64,000 nucleotides of DNA, taken from an uncultured Elusimicrobia bacterium (GTDB lineage: Bacteria; Elusimicrobiota; Elusimicrobia; UBA1565; UBA9628). Under the pieces are notes generated by a model that saw only the letters and a program-made list of their open reading frames with translations, was not told the DNA's origin and ran no database searches. The stretch is taken from contig CAIKVT010000026.1 in assembly GCA_903830945.1 (NCBI GenBank), positions 122,395 to 186,394 on the forward strand. Reading direction: 5' to 3'. Position numbers and translations under genes: made by a program. This document shows, in pieces, positions 34,036 to 42,315 of this stretch; the first letter of the stretch is position 1, and every line of letters starts with the position of its first letter.

Positions 34036-34065
34036 TTGTCGACGAGAGATCCAAAAAGGTAAGAT
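34036..34065 (+). promoter_or_regulatory. Possible promoter of the rhomboid-like gene
   Basis: TTGTCG (34,036-34,041) and TAAGAT (34,060-34,065) are 18 bases apart. Transcription would start about at the ATG (34,072), again giving a leaderless transcript. Confidence 0.4.
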
Positions 34066-34071
34066 TAGCCT

Positions 34072-34854
34072 ATGTGGGAGAGACTCGAACATAAGCTCCA
34101 GCGCTACGCCGTTGCAGGCCTCACCAGCACACTCGTCGCGGGGCAGGTGCTCTTCTATGTCGCCGAACGGATGGGGAGCATCGACCTCGACCGCTGCACC
34201 TTCATCCCGCAACGGGCGCTGACCGGAGAATGGTGGCGGTTCATGACCTTCCTGTTTATCCCGCCACAGACCAACATCGTCTTCGCCGCGTTCGCCTGGT
34301 ACATCTTCTATCTCATGGGCAACGCGCTCGAGGGGCACTGGGGCGCCTTGCGCTACAACCTCTTCCTCCTCATCGGCACCGTCCTCACCCTGGCCGCGGC
34401 CCTGCTGGTGCCGGGACTTCCCGCGACCAACGTCTTTATCGGTGGCTCGGTGTTCCTCGCCTTCGCCTTCCTCTACCCGGATTTCGAGTTCCTCATCCTC
34501 TTCATCCTCCCGGTCAAAGTCAAGTGGCTGGCGCTGCTGACCTGGATCGGCTATGGCTTCAAATTCCTGGCCGGGCCCTGGCCAACGCGGATCTTCGTAC
34601 TGGCCTCTGTCGGGAACTTCCTCATCTTCTTCGGCCGGGACATCTTGTGGATGATGAAGAGCGGCCGACGCCGCATGGCCGCGACGGCCAGGGATATCTC
34701 CAAGAAAAAAGCAGCCTTCCACCGCTGCGCCATCTGCGGCATCACCGACTTGTCCCATCCGACGATGGACTTCCGATACTGCCCCGAATGCGGGGGCCTG
34801 GGTTACTGCCGGAGCCACCTCGGCACCCATCAACACGTTAATAAAAAGGACTGA
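34072..34854 (+). CDS. Rhomboid-like membrane protein with C-terminal zinc ribbon, probably inactive
   Basis: 260 residues. About five to six hydrophobic segments (about 15-200) follow the rhomboid pattern, including GEWWRFMTFLFIPP and LMGNALEGHWG (loop-1 and TM2 region). The GxSG motif of active rhomboid proteases is only partly present (FIGGSVFLAFAF), and the catalytic histidine of the last helix is not seen (YGFKFLAG). The C-terminal ~45 residues carry CAICG, CPECGG and a further C/H set (YCRSHLGTH), a likely zinc ribbon. It is probably a pseudo-protease that binds membrane proteins. Confidence 0.6.
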   Translation: MWERLEHKLQRYAVAGLTSTLVAGQVLFYVAERMGSIDLDRCTFIPQRALTGEWWRFMTFLFIPPQTNIVFAAFAWYIFYLMGNALEGHWGALRYNLFLLIGTVLTLAAALLVPGLPATNVFIGGSVFLAFAFLYPDFEFLILFILPVKVKWLALLTWIGYGFKFLAGPWPTRIFVLASVGNFLIFFGRDILWMMKSGRRRMAATARDISKKKAAFHRCAICGITDLSHPTMDFRYCPECGGLGYCRSHLGTHQHVNKKD

Positions 34855-34857
34855 ATT

Positions 34858-34866
34858 TGCTAAATT
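34858..34866 (+). promoter_or_regulatory. Extended -10 element (TGCTAAATT)
   Basis: TG-C-TAAATT ends 10 bases before the ATG at 34,877 and immediately follows the rhomboid-like gene stop. Confidence 0.4.
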
Positions 34867-34876
34867 CACTACTCAT

Positions 34877-36463
34877 ATGACACTTCCGGCACTTAGCGCC
34901 TTCCTGCTGGCTGCGATCGCCGCCTCCGCCCCCATCTCCGCATCCGCCTCCGGCACCGTCCCGGCATTGACCCGCCAGTCCATCAAGCTCATCGCCTACG
35001 ACCGCTCCGGCAAAGTCCTCAAACTCCCGGAGTTCCTTTCCTTCATAGGCCGCGCCGACCGCTCACCGGCCGCGGGCCAGCAGCTCTCCGGGATCTTCAT
35101 GGCCCCTGCCGACGACCCCGCCGCCTCGTCCAGGCCAGTTTTAGAGCAGAAGGGTGACCTGATGACGCTGACTTGGGAGAAGCTCCCGCGCGCAAGCCTC
35201 AGCCTGCCCTGGCCCGTGGCAGACGACGGGTTCTCCACGGTCTGGGCCGACAAGGACGGCGCGGGCTTCTCCGATGGGGACGCGGTGTTCCTCAACGAAG
35301 AGATCGCCGTCACCCAATACCGCCGCTTCCGGGAGTCCCTGCGCAAGCACACGTCCGATGGAACCCCGTTCTACAAACCCGGCGCCAAGATGCGCAAGGC
35401 CGCGGACCTGGCCCAGTCGCTGATGAGCCGGGCGCACGCCGAGAAAGACAGCGTGGCGCGCGCCCGGGCTTTCGACGCCGCCCTGACCGCGGTGTCCGCT
35501 GCCTGGCAGAAGATGCTCTTCGAGCACGGCCGGCAGGCCGCCCTGGCGGCTAAGAGCAAAGGTTCCCTGCGCTTCGGCCTGGTCATCGACGAGAGCATCT
35601 TCCAGCGACTCGACCACTACCAGCGCATCGTCAAGGAGATCAAGCGCACGGGCGCCAACTGGGTGAGGCTGGTGTTCCGCAGCAACCCGGATGATTTCGT
35701 CTACGAGAACGCGCGCTCCTTCATCGAGTACGACGCCATCGTAGCGGAACTGCGCGGCCACGATCTGCGCATCATGGCCACTGTCCTGGACACCGGCCAG
35801 TGGCCGCGAAACATGACCCCCCAGATCTACGCGCAGCGCACCAAGAACCTGGCGCTGCATTACAAGGAGCAGATCCGCTCCTGGGAAGTTGGCAACGAAC
35901 TCAATGGAGACTGGCTGGGCGGAGCCAGCGCCTCCATGACCTGCGACCAGGTCTATCACATCTACTCCGCCGGGGCCGCCAAGATCAAAGAGCTCGACCC
36001 GAGCCTGGAGACGGTAGCCACGCTCTATTGGTGGGACGGCACGGCCCCGGATACGGAGCACTCGCTCTTCGGCTGGCTCAAGCGCTACTCCCGCCAGGGC
36101 TTCGGCCACGACCTCGACGTGCTGTCTCTGAGCCTGCAGCCGGACGACAACCCCGTAGGCCTGGCATTCGAGACCATATTCGAGCGCGTGCAGGCCGAGC
36201 TGCCCGACAAAAGCCTGATGCTGGGCAGCCTGGGCTATGTGGATAAGGACAAACTCCAGGGTTACTGGTGGTTCAGGCCCGACGACGTTCCTGCCGCGCG
36301 TGAAGATCTGCTGGTCTTCGCCGCCACGGCCTCCTGCGCCATGCCTCACTCCCTATGCGGCGGCTTCTGGTGGCAGACCCTGGAGCAGATGATCCCGGGC
36401 CAAAGCCGGACCACCAGCCTCTACCGCACCTACGCCAAGACCTTGGAGCAGCTCGGTCGCTAG
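34877..36463 (+). CDS. Secreted glycosidase-fold (clan A TIM barrel) protein
   Basis: 528 residues with a signal peptide (about 1-22). The C-terminal half (about 230-528) looks like a clan GH-A barrel: FGLVIDESIFQRLDHYQRIV (start), and IRSWEVGNELNGDW, where GNE (339-341) is the classic acid/base motif. At the expected nucleophile strand the sequence is LMLGSLGYVD, with serine 451 in place of glutamate, so normal retaining glycosidase chemistry is doubtful. The N-terminal ~200 residues are unrecognised. It could be a carbohydrate-binding or modified enzyme acting on extracellular or envelope glycans. Exact GH family not assigned. Confidence 0.6.
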   Translation: MTLPALSAFLLAAIAASAPISASASGTVPALTRQSIKLIAYDRSGKVLKLPEFLSFIGRADRSPAAGQQLSGIFMAPADDPAASSRPVLEQKGDLMTLTWEKLPRASLSLPWPVADDGFSTVWADKDGAGFSDGDAVFLNEEIAVTQYRRFRESLRKHTSDGTPFYKPGAKMRKAADLAQSLMSRAHAEKDSVARARAFDAALTAVSAAWQKMLFEHGRQAALAAKSKGSLRFGLVIDESIFQRLDHYQRIVKEIKRTGANWVRLVFRSNPDDFVYENARSFIEYDAIVAELRGHDLRIMATVLDTGQWPRNMTPQIYAQRTKNLALHYKEQIRSWEVGNELNGDWLGGASASMTCDQVYHIYSAGAAKIKELDPSLETVATLYWWDGTAPDTEHSLFGWLKRYSRQGFGHDLDVLSLSLQPDDNPVGLAFETIFERVQAELPDKSLMLGSLGYVDKDKLQGYWWFRPDDVPAAREDLLVFAATASCAMPHSLCGGFWWQTLEQMIPGQSRTTSLYRTYAKTLEQLGR

Positions 36464-36485
36464 CCCGCTCCACCCAGATTATTGA

Positions 36486-36491
36486 TATAAT
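36486..36491 (+). promoter_or_regulatory. -10 element (TATAAT) for tRNA-Lys/tRNA-Glu
   Basis: A perfect TATAAT ends 9 bases before the tRNA-Lys 5' end. The two tRNA genes are probably cotranscribed. Confidence 0.6.
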
Positions 36492-36500
36492 CCCCGTTCG

Positions 36501-36572
36501 GAGCTCGTAGCTCAGGGGTAGAGCATACGCCTTTTAAGCGTAGGGTCGTGGGTTCGAATCCCACCGGGCTCA
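36501..36572 (+). tRNA. tRNA-Lys (TTT)
   Basis: Acceptor GAGCTCG/CGGGCTC, anticodon stem TACGC/GCGTA with loop CTTTTAA (anticodon TTT), T-arm GTGGG-TTCGAAT-CCCAC. No encoded CCA. Confidence 0.94.
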
Positions 36573-36592
36573 TGATTTGCGGCTGATTTCAA

Positions 36593-36667
36593 GCCCCCAT
36601 CGTCTAACGGTTAGGACGCGGCCCTTTCAAGGCTGAAACAGGAGTTCGATTCTCCTTGGGGGCACCA
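36593..36667 (+). tRNA. tRNA-Glu (TTC)
   Basis: Acceptor GCCCCCA/TGGGGGC, anticodon stem CGGCC/GGCTG with loop CTTTCAA (anticodon TTC), T-arm AGGAG-TTCGATT-CTCCT. CCA is encoded (36,665-36,667). Confidence 0.94.
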
Positions 36668-36727
36668 GTTTTTTCAGCCGATCTTAAAACGTAATTTGAA
36701 AGTTCAGGCCGGCCGACGTCTAACGCC

Positions 36728-38296
36728 ATGACCAGTTCCTTCGAGGAACCCCTCCCGTTCGGCGACCCGCGAGACGCCGCCTTAGCGGCCCTGCGGGATT
36801 CCGAAAACCATTACCGGCGGCTGGTGGAAATGTCTCCGGACATCGTGCTGATGTGCGATGCGGAAGGCAAGATCCTCTACATCAATTTGGTCGGTCTGGA
36901 ACTGCTCGGTTTCGAGGAGCGCTCGCAGTTGGTGGGGCGCAATTTTGAGGAGATCGTCCATGCCGACTCGAAGGCGGACGTCCGTGAGCGGCTGCGCACG
37001 CTGTTCGGCGGAGCAAACGAGCTGCCGTTCGTTGAAGAGCGGCTCCTCCGCGGCGACGGCAAGACCATCATGGTGGAAATGGGAGGCTATCTCCTCCCCC
37101 ACCACGGAGCCTCGGCGGCGCACTTGGTGGCGCGCAACGTCACCAGACGCAAGGAGGCCGAAGCCGCCGCACGCCGCGCCCGGCGCAAGCTGGCGCTTAC
37201 GGCCCTGATCGCCGGGCTGCTGATCGTATCGTCGGGCGGCCTGCGAGTCTACGAGTACACGGAATCGGTCGGATTCTGCGGCATGCGCTGCCACAAAGTG
37301 ATGGGGCCAGAATTGGCGCTGCACCAGCGCTCGCCGCACGCACACGTGACCTGCACGCAGTGCCACATCGGGGCGGGCGCCAAATGGTACGTTAAAGCCA
37401 AACTCTCAGGCCTCTACCAGGTCTATGCGGTGATGGCCGAAACCTTCCCAAAGCCGATACCCGCGCCCATCGTCAATCTACGACCCGCGTCAGAGACCTG
37501 TGAGCACTGCCACGCGCCGCAGGTCTTCTACGGCAACCGCCTGAGAGTATTCCAGCGGGTGCCGGAAGGCGGGAACATGGACGATCCCGAGGTGACGGCG
37601 GTCATGCTGCGGGTGGGCGGCCACCGGCCGGAAGCGGACCGCTACGACGGCATCCACTGGCACGCCAGCCCCACGGAGGCGGTGGAATATCGCGCCGCGG
37701 ACAGCAGGCGCGTGCATATCCGCGAGCTGCGCGTCACGCGCGCGGATGGCACCAAGACCACTTACGTAGCAAAAGGCGAGCCCTCGGTGCCCGCCGGTGC
37801 TCCGTGGCGGAGGATGGACTGCTCGGACTGCCACAACCGCACGGCTCACAAGTACAAGACCGCCGAGGAAAGCGTGGACGACCTGCTCCTTAAGGGCCAG
37901 CTGCGCTCGCGGCTGCCTCATCTGAAGAAGGCTGCCGAAGCGGCTCTCAGTGCAACGTACCCCAGCCGTGACGCCGCCCGCCGCGGCATTCGCGCCAATT
38001 TGGCATCCTTCTACAGGAACAGACAAAGCGGCGAAGAACTGACGCGCGTGGCGAAAATTCTTTATGAGGAGGCCTATTCCCCGAATGTGTACCCGCAGCT
38101 CGGGATCGGATGGAACACCTACCCGAACCATGCAAGCCACCGCGACGGACTCGGCTGCTTCCGCTGTCACGATGGCGAACACGCGACTGCGGACGGCAAA
38201 ACGCTCTCTCAGGATTGCGACCTGTGCCACTCGATCCTCGTGCCGGGCAGCCGGAAATCCCAGATCGACCCGAAGATGCGGGCGCTGCTGTTTTGA
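36728..38296 (+). CDS. PAS domain fused to a six-haem NapC/NirT-type cytochrome c
   Basis: 522 residues. An N-terminal PAS domain (about 18-140; SENHYRRLVEMSPDIVLMCD, then a PAC-like end HLVARNVTRRKEAE) is followed by one membrane helix (about 154-172) and a periplasmic cytochrome. Haem-binding motifs: CGMRCH at 184 (CX3CH), CTQCH at 209, CEHCH at 258, CSDCH at 365, CFRCH at 477 and CDLCH at 497. The first two with SPHAHVTC between match membrane-anchored quinol-oxidising NapC/NrfH-like proteins, which pass electrons to periplasmic partners. A sensor domain joined directly to an electron carrier, with no kinase or cyclase part, is unusual. No partner reductase is adjacent. Confidence 0.82.
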   Translation: MTSSFEEPLPFGDPRDAALAALRDSENHYRRLVEMSPDIVLMCDAEGKILYINLVGLELLGFEERSQLVGRNFEEIVHADSKADVRERLRTLFGGANELPFVEERLLRGDGKTIMVEMGGYLLPHHGASAAHLVARNVTRRKEAEAAARRARRKLALTALIAGLLIVSSGGLRVYEYTESVGFCGMRCHKVMGPELALHQRSPHAHVTCTQCHIGAGAKWYVKAKLSGLYQVYAVMAETFPKPIPAPIVNLRPASETCEHCHAPQVFYGNRLRVFQRVPEGGNMDDPEVTAVMLRVGGHRPEADRYDGIHWHASPTEAVEYRAADSRRVHIRELRVTRADGTKTTYVAKGEPSVPAGAPWRRMDCSDCHNRTAHKYKTAEESVDDLLLKGQLRSRLPHLKKAAEAALSATYPSRDAARRGIRANLASFYRNRQSGEELTRVAKILYEEAYSPNVYPQLGIGWNTYPNHASHRDGLGCFRCHDGEHATADGKTLSQDCDLCHSILVPGSRKSQIDPKMRALLF

Positions 38297-38411
38297 CGTT
38301 GAAGAAGTGTCCGTTACTACTGCGAGTTTAGAACTTGTAGTTCAGGCCTATCTGGACTGCATGAGACTCTGTTTTCCGCTACAATCGACCGGCCCCGTAT
38401 CTATCCCATGG

Positions 38412-38700
38412 TCATCGTCGCCGGAAGGACTGGCACAAATGTCTGGATTGTCTCTGCGGGTCTTTCAAAGAATAGCTCGTGCTTCGGCCTCCCGCGCTGT
38501 CTTTGATGAAGATGCCATGCTCGACTAAATCGAGGCTCTCCCGATGCGCCGCGTCCTGAAAGCCTTTGACCAGCTTCGCCCACTTCGACGCAGTCGACTT
38601 CCCCTCAAAGTCGCCGTCGAGCAACTTCTTCAGGATCAGGCGCTACCGCTCGTTGAACGAAATGTTGGAGTGCGTCTTCCGGAACTGGTCCCTTCTAAAA
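38412..38700 (-). pseudogene. Relic of a Fic-family protein (C-terminal winged-helix end)
   Basis: On the minus strand the translation reads QFRKTHSNISFNER, an in-frame stop (TAG at 38,643-38,645) where Fic proteins usually have Q, then RLILKKLLDGDFEG, KSTASKWAKL, DLVEHGIFIKD and AGGRSTSYSL. These match the end of long Fic/DUF4172-type proteins (for example NERQRLILNKLL and GGRSTSYSL). The catalytic HPFxxGN region is absent. It is a remnant of an AMPylase-like gene, left at the edge of the glycan locus. Confidence 0.72.
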
Positions 38701-38725
38701 ACCTTGGCAATGGTTCCGGACGCTC

Positions 38726-38740
38726 GGATTTAATAATATT
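38726..38740 (+). promoter_or_regulatory. AT-rich promoter-like motif shared by both Stealth genes
   Basis: GGATTTAATAATATT occurs here, 9 bases before the first Stealth ATG (38,750), and again at 42,246-42,260 upstream of the second Stealth gene. TAATAT (38,734-38,739) could be a -10 element. Preservation of the motif fits duplication of the gene with its promoter. Confidence 0.5.
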
Positions 38741-38749
38741 TTCCGTGCG

Positions 38750-39766
38750 ATGGGACTCGCGCGAACGCGATTGCCGAACCGGGAGCTTGTGGACGAATAT
38801 ATTGACGCCGTGTACACGTGGGTCGACGGGCGAGATCCGGAGTTCCAGGAGCAGCTCGGACGATACCGCACGCGAACGAGCCGAAAAAGCCATGGCCACG
38901 GGGCCGCGCGCTTTCACGACAACGACGAGCTGCGCTTCTCCTTGCGGTCTTTGGAGCTCTTCGCGCCGTGGATCCGGACGGTCCATATCGTGACCAACGG
39001 CCAGGTCCCCTCCTGGATCGACCGCAGCCACCCGCGCTTGTCGCTGACGCGCCATGAGGATCTGTTCCCGGACCGGCACCTTCTGCCCGTCTTCAACTCG
39101 TGGGCGATCGAGTGGCAGTTGTTCCGCATCCCCGGCTTGTCGCGCCGGTTCCTGTATCTCAACGACGATTTCTTCCTGGGCCGGCCGGTCGCTCCGTCCG
39201 ATTTCATGGCGCCCGGCGGCGGATGCCGGATCCTCGTCGAAAACTTCGATATGCTGTCCCGCGCGGCCGCCCGGCACGACACCGATCGGGCCCTGGCTTT
39301 CACCGAGGATATGCTCAATACCCGGTTCGGCTTTCGCTCCCCCAGGAAGAAGATCGCGCACGCGCCGCGCCTTCTCGACCGGGAGATCCTCGAGGATCTC
39401 CATCGTCTGTGGCCCAAGGAGATACAGCGCACCACCGCTCAGCGCTTCCGCGATCCCGAAAGCGTCTCCCTGGAGACGCTGTACGCGTATTACCTGCTGG
39501 AGTGCACGGAGCGCCAAGGCCATCATCTGCAGACCGTCGCCACTGGGACCCCGGAATGCTACACATTCGTGATGCTCGGATCACCTCTCTGGCGGGCGTG
39601 GAAGAGGCTCCTCGGGATCGTCTGCCGCCGCCCCAAGTTCTTCTGCCTCAACGACGACACCCATAACGCGTCCCGGGCCGTCAGGGCGCTGATCCGGATG
39701 GGCGCCCGCGCTGCTTTGAAAGCCCTTTATCGGAGGCCGTCGTCATTCGAGGCAAAACGGACATGA
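38750..39766 (+). CDS. Stealth-family capsular polysaccharide phosphotransferase A
   Basis: 338 residues. All Stealth conserved regions are visible: CR1 IDAVYTWVDG, CR2 FHDNDELRFSLRSLELFAPW and VHIVTNGQVPSWI, CR3 PGLSRRFLYLNDDFFLGRPV, and a C-terminal CR4 KFFCLNDDT. Stealth proteins transfer a sugar 1-phosphate from a nucleotide sugar and build phosphate-linked capsule polymers, often facing the cytoplasm. It is paired with a GT4 gene directly downstream. It is a close paralogue of the gene at 42,303-43,328. Confidence 0.9.
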   Translation: MGLARTRLPNRELVDEYIDAVYTWVDGRDPEFQEQLGRYRTRTSRKSHGHGAARFHDNDELRFSLRSLELFAPWIRTVHIVTNGQVPSWIDRSHPRLSLTRHEDLFPDRHLLPVFNSWAIEWQLFRIPGLSRRFLYLNDDFFLGRPVAPSDFMAPGGGCRILVENFDMLSRAAARHDTDRALAFTEDMLNTRFGFRSPRKKIAHAPRLLDREILEDLHRLWPKEIQRTTAQRFRDPESVSLETLYAYYLLECTERQGHHLQTVATGTPECYTFVMLGSPLWRAWKRLLGIVCRRPKFFCLNDDTHNASRAVRALIRMGARAALKALYRRPSSFEAKRT

Positions 39767-39773
39767 TGCTCCC

Positions 39774-40886
39774 ATGACCGCCTGCCTGATGATCGACCAC
39801 TCGAGCGCCTCCGGCCTCGGACGATACGCCTACAGCCTTGCGTCGGAACTGGCAATTTTGGGCGCGCCCGTGCGCGTGGCGAGATTTTGTTCCGGCGGAA
39901 CGGTGGAGCCCTTCGCCGGCCAAACCGTCATCGAGACCCCCGTCTTCTTACCGGCGTTCGGCCGGTCGATCAACTGGTTCTTCCGCTGGCCAAAGCTCCT
40001 TCCCGCGGGCTGCGGATTGTATCATGCGACCAACCAGCTCTATCTCTCCCACGCGCTGCGCGCCGCCCGCGGCTTGAGGGTCCTGACGATTCATGACGTC
40101 TTTATCGACGAGATGGACCCGATCAGCCGCTGGGCCTTGCGGCGCTCCCATCGGCGATTGCGCGAGTTTGACCGGTTCATCGCGGTCTCGCAGTACGCTA
40201 AATCGGAATCAGTCCGGCGGCTCGGCCTCCCGCCGGATAAGATCGACGTCGTTTACGAAGGAGTGAACTGCCAGGTGTTTTGCCCGGGCTCGCGGCGGCA
40301 GGCCCGCCTGCGGCTTGGCCTTCCGCTCGACGACAAGATCGTGCTCCATGTCGGCTGCGATGTGCCCAGAAAGAACGTCGCCGCGGCGGTCCGCGCGCTG
40401 GCCCGTCTTGACGACCGCCGCATCCTGTTCATCCGCGTCGGCAGATCAGCTCCGCGCACGCGTCGATTGCTTGCCGACTCCGCCCTCGCAGCCCAGACCC
40501 GCGTGATCGAAGGGGGAGTGCCGGATCAGGACCTCGCGGAGTACTACCGCGCGGCGGATCTGCTCTTGTTCCCGTCGCTGCGAGAGGGCTTTGGCCTCCC
40601 GGTGCTGGAGGCCATGGCCTGCGGCACGCCGGTCGTCTGCGGGAAGGGAAGTGCTTTCGACGAGGTGGCCGCGGACGCCGCGCTCCGGGTGGACGGCCGG
40701 GACGAGAAGGTCTTGAGTGAGGCCGTCCGGGCCGTGCTGAACGACGAGTCCGCGGCGCAGCGGCTGTCCCGTGCGGGATCCCGGCGCGCCGCGTCCTTCA
40801 CCTGGCGCCGGTGCGCGGTCGAGACGCTGCATGCCTATAAGAAGGCCGGTTGGGACCATAGGATCGAATTGGATGCGGAAACGTGA
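39774..40886 (+). CDS. GT4-type glycosyltransferase A
   Basis: 370 residues. GT-B fold: GLGRYAYSLASELAILGAPV at the N-terminus and the retaining-GT4 motif FPSLREGFGLPVLEAMACGT near residue 265-285. It transfers a sugar from a nucleotide donor in the cytoplasm; specificity unknown. It begins 7 bases after Stealth A and overlaps the next gene (GTGA). Its 3' end holds the first copy of the TGGGACCAT-GGATCGA junction sequence. Confidence 0.88.
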   Translation: MTACLMIDHSSASGLGRYAYSLASELAILGAPVRVARFCSGGTVEPFAGQTVIETPVFLPAFGRSINWFFRWPKLLPAGCGLYHATNQLYLSHALRAARGLRVLTIHDVFIDEMDPISRWALRRSHRRLREFDRFIAVSQYAKSESVRRLGLPPDKIDVVYEGVNCQVFCPGSRRQARLRLGLPLDDKIVLHVGCDVPRKNVAAAVRALARLDDRRILFIRVGRSAPRTRRLLADSALAAQTRVIEGGVPDQDLAEYYRAADLLLFPSLREGFGLPVLEAMACGTPVVCGKGSAFDEVAADAALRVDGRDEKVLSEAVRAVLNDESAAQRLSRAGSRRAASFTWRRCAVETLHAYKKAGWDHRIELDAET

Positions 40887-42223
40887 ATCCAAACTGGAGC
40901 AGGCTTTTGAGCTGTAGCGATATGCGTTCTTTGCGGAAAATCGCGATCGGGATCATTCTCGTCATCGCCGCCGCGCTGCGACTTTCTTTCCCTCGGGATG
41001 TCGAGTATAAGGGCGATGAGCGGTACATGTTTCAACAAAGCCAAACGGCCGGCGCTTCCTGGGATTGGCCCGTTTTGGGAATGAGATCGTCGGTCACCCT
41101 GCGCAATCCGCCGCTCAGCGTCTGGCTTTTCATCGGGTTGGCGAAAGCGTTCCAATTGAGAGATCCTGTCGCGCTGACGCGCGGCGTCGAGTGCTTGAAT
41201 ATCGCGGCTCTTCTTCTTCTCCTCTGGATGATTTTGCGGTTGATCCCACCGGGAGACGATCGCGCTCCCTGGCTATGGACTTTTATGCTTGCCTCCGTCA
41301 ACCCGATAGCGGTGCTGTTCCAACGGAAATTGTGGGCGCAAGATACGCTGCCGTTTTTTTGCGTCGCCCTGTTATCCGGTTGGTTCAAGCGCGAGACGGC
41401 CGCCGGCGCGTTCGTCTGGGGATTTTTGGGGGCGATCCTGGGACAGATTCAAATGGCCGGATTTTTTCTAGCCGCGGGGTATTTGTCATGCACGGTATTC
41501 CTGGCAAAGCGCTTCAACGTTCATCGACGGACCAATTGGACCGCATGGCTCGCCGGCAGTGGGCTCGGAGCAATCCCCATGATCCCGTGGGTCTACTATG
41601 CCATCTATTCCGGAGGCCCCATCAAGGGCGCCGATTGGAGTAATATTTGGAAGTTAAAATTCTGGATCACTTGGATCACGCACGCGCTCGGGTACGGCTT
41701 GGATTACAGCCTGGGGAAACACGCGGACGAATTCTCGCGACTTCCTTGGGTGGCCGCAGCATACGCGCTGATCGGTTTAGCGGCCGCCGCGATCGTTTAT
41801 TTCGTCATCTCACGCCGGTGGAAAGAAAAATCCATTTCGCTCCAGGACGAAAGCATGCTGGCGCTCGTGTCGACGGGAGTGGGGTGCGGGATGCTGATGA
41901 CGCTGACGGGGATCGACGTGCACCGCTATTACCTGACCGTCGTGTACCCGTTTGAGTACTACTGGCTGGCCCGGGTTGCTTGCGCGGACGGCATCCGCGG
42001 ACAACGTCTATTGGCCTTGATCGCGGCATGCCAATTGGTGATCTCGGTATCCTTTCTGAATTTTATTCATCTCAATCATGGCGCCCCTGGCGCCGATTAT
42101 GGGATCGGGTATCAATGGCAGCAGCCAGGATTCAAGCCTTTAACCCCAAGGTTTGTGCCTAGGTTTGCACGAGTCTGCCCGAGTCGATCATCGACAAAAT
42201 CGGCCATCAAGCACTGGCGATAA
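40883..42223 (+). CDS. PMT/ArnT-like membrane glycosyltransferase
   Basis: 446 residues with about ten to eleven membrane helices. The first periplasmic loop has KGDERYMF, an acidic pair in the position of the catalytic Asp/Glu of GT39/GT83 (PMT/ArnT) enzymes, and TLRNPPLSVWLFIGLAKAF resembles the following PPL motif. Such enzymes use polyprenyl-phosphate sugars on the periplasmic side. The GTG start overlaps the GT4 stop; the ATG at 40,922 is an alternative. GC content seems lower than in neighbouring genes, which may indicate separate acquisition. Confidence 0.7.
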   Translation: MNPNWSRLLSCSDMRSLRKIAIGIILVIAAALRLSFPRDVEYKGDERYMFQQSQTAGASWDWPVLGMRSSVTLRNPPLSVWLFIGLAKAFQLRDPVALTRGVECLNIAALLLLLWMILRLIPPGDDRAPWLWTFMLASVNPIAVLFQRKLWAQDTLPFFCVALLSGWFKRETAAGAFVWGFLGAILGQIQMAGFFLAAGYLSCTVFLAKRFNVHRRTNWTAWLAGSGLGAIPMIPWVYYAIYSGGPIKGADWSNIWKLKFWITWITHALGYGLDYSLGKHADEFSRLPWVAAAYALIGLAAAAIVYFVISRRWKEKSISLQDESMLALVSTGVGCGMLMTLTGIDVHRYYLTVVYPFEYYWLARVACADGIRGQRLLALIAACQLVISVSFLNFIHLNHGAPGADYGIGYQWQQPGFKPLTPRFVPRFARVCPSRSSTKSAIKHWR

Positions 42224-42245
42224 GTTTGGATGGTCCCAAGCGATC

Positions 42246-42315
42246 GGATTTAATAATATTTCGATGGGAGGCTGCATACCTACAAGAAGGCCGGCTGGGA
42301 CCATGGGATCGATCT
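42246..42315 (+). repeat. Duplication scar upstream of Stealth B
   Basis: The motif GGATTTAATAATATT (42,246-42,260), shared with the Stealth A upstream region, is followed by about 45 bases that copy the 3' end of GT4 A, out of frame for Stealth B (GCATACCTACAAGAAGGCCG, compare GCATGCCTATAAGAAGGCCG at 40,829). It ends with the 20-bp junction at 42,296-42,315, which recurs exactly 1,000 bases downstream at 43,296-43,315. Confidence 0.7.

Larger units (their letters stand above)
38297..38749. other. 453-bp region without an intact gene
   Basis: Apart from the Fic relic on the minus strand (38,412-38,700), no gene is seen. A TACAAT at 38,380-38,385 could be a -10 element. At 38,726-38,740 begins the AT-rich motif shared with the second Stealth gene. 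Confidence 0.5.

Noticed and set aside
35141..36349. 402-codon minus-strand frame opposite the glycosidase-like gene
   Set aside because: Shadow frame; the + strand has a signal peptide and the GNE motif.
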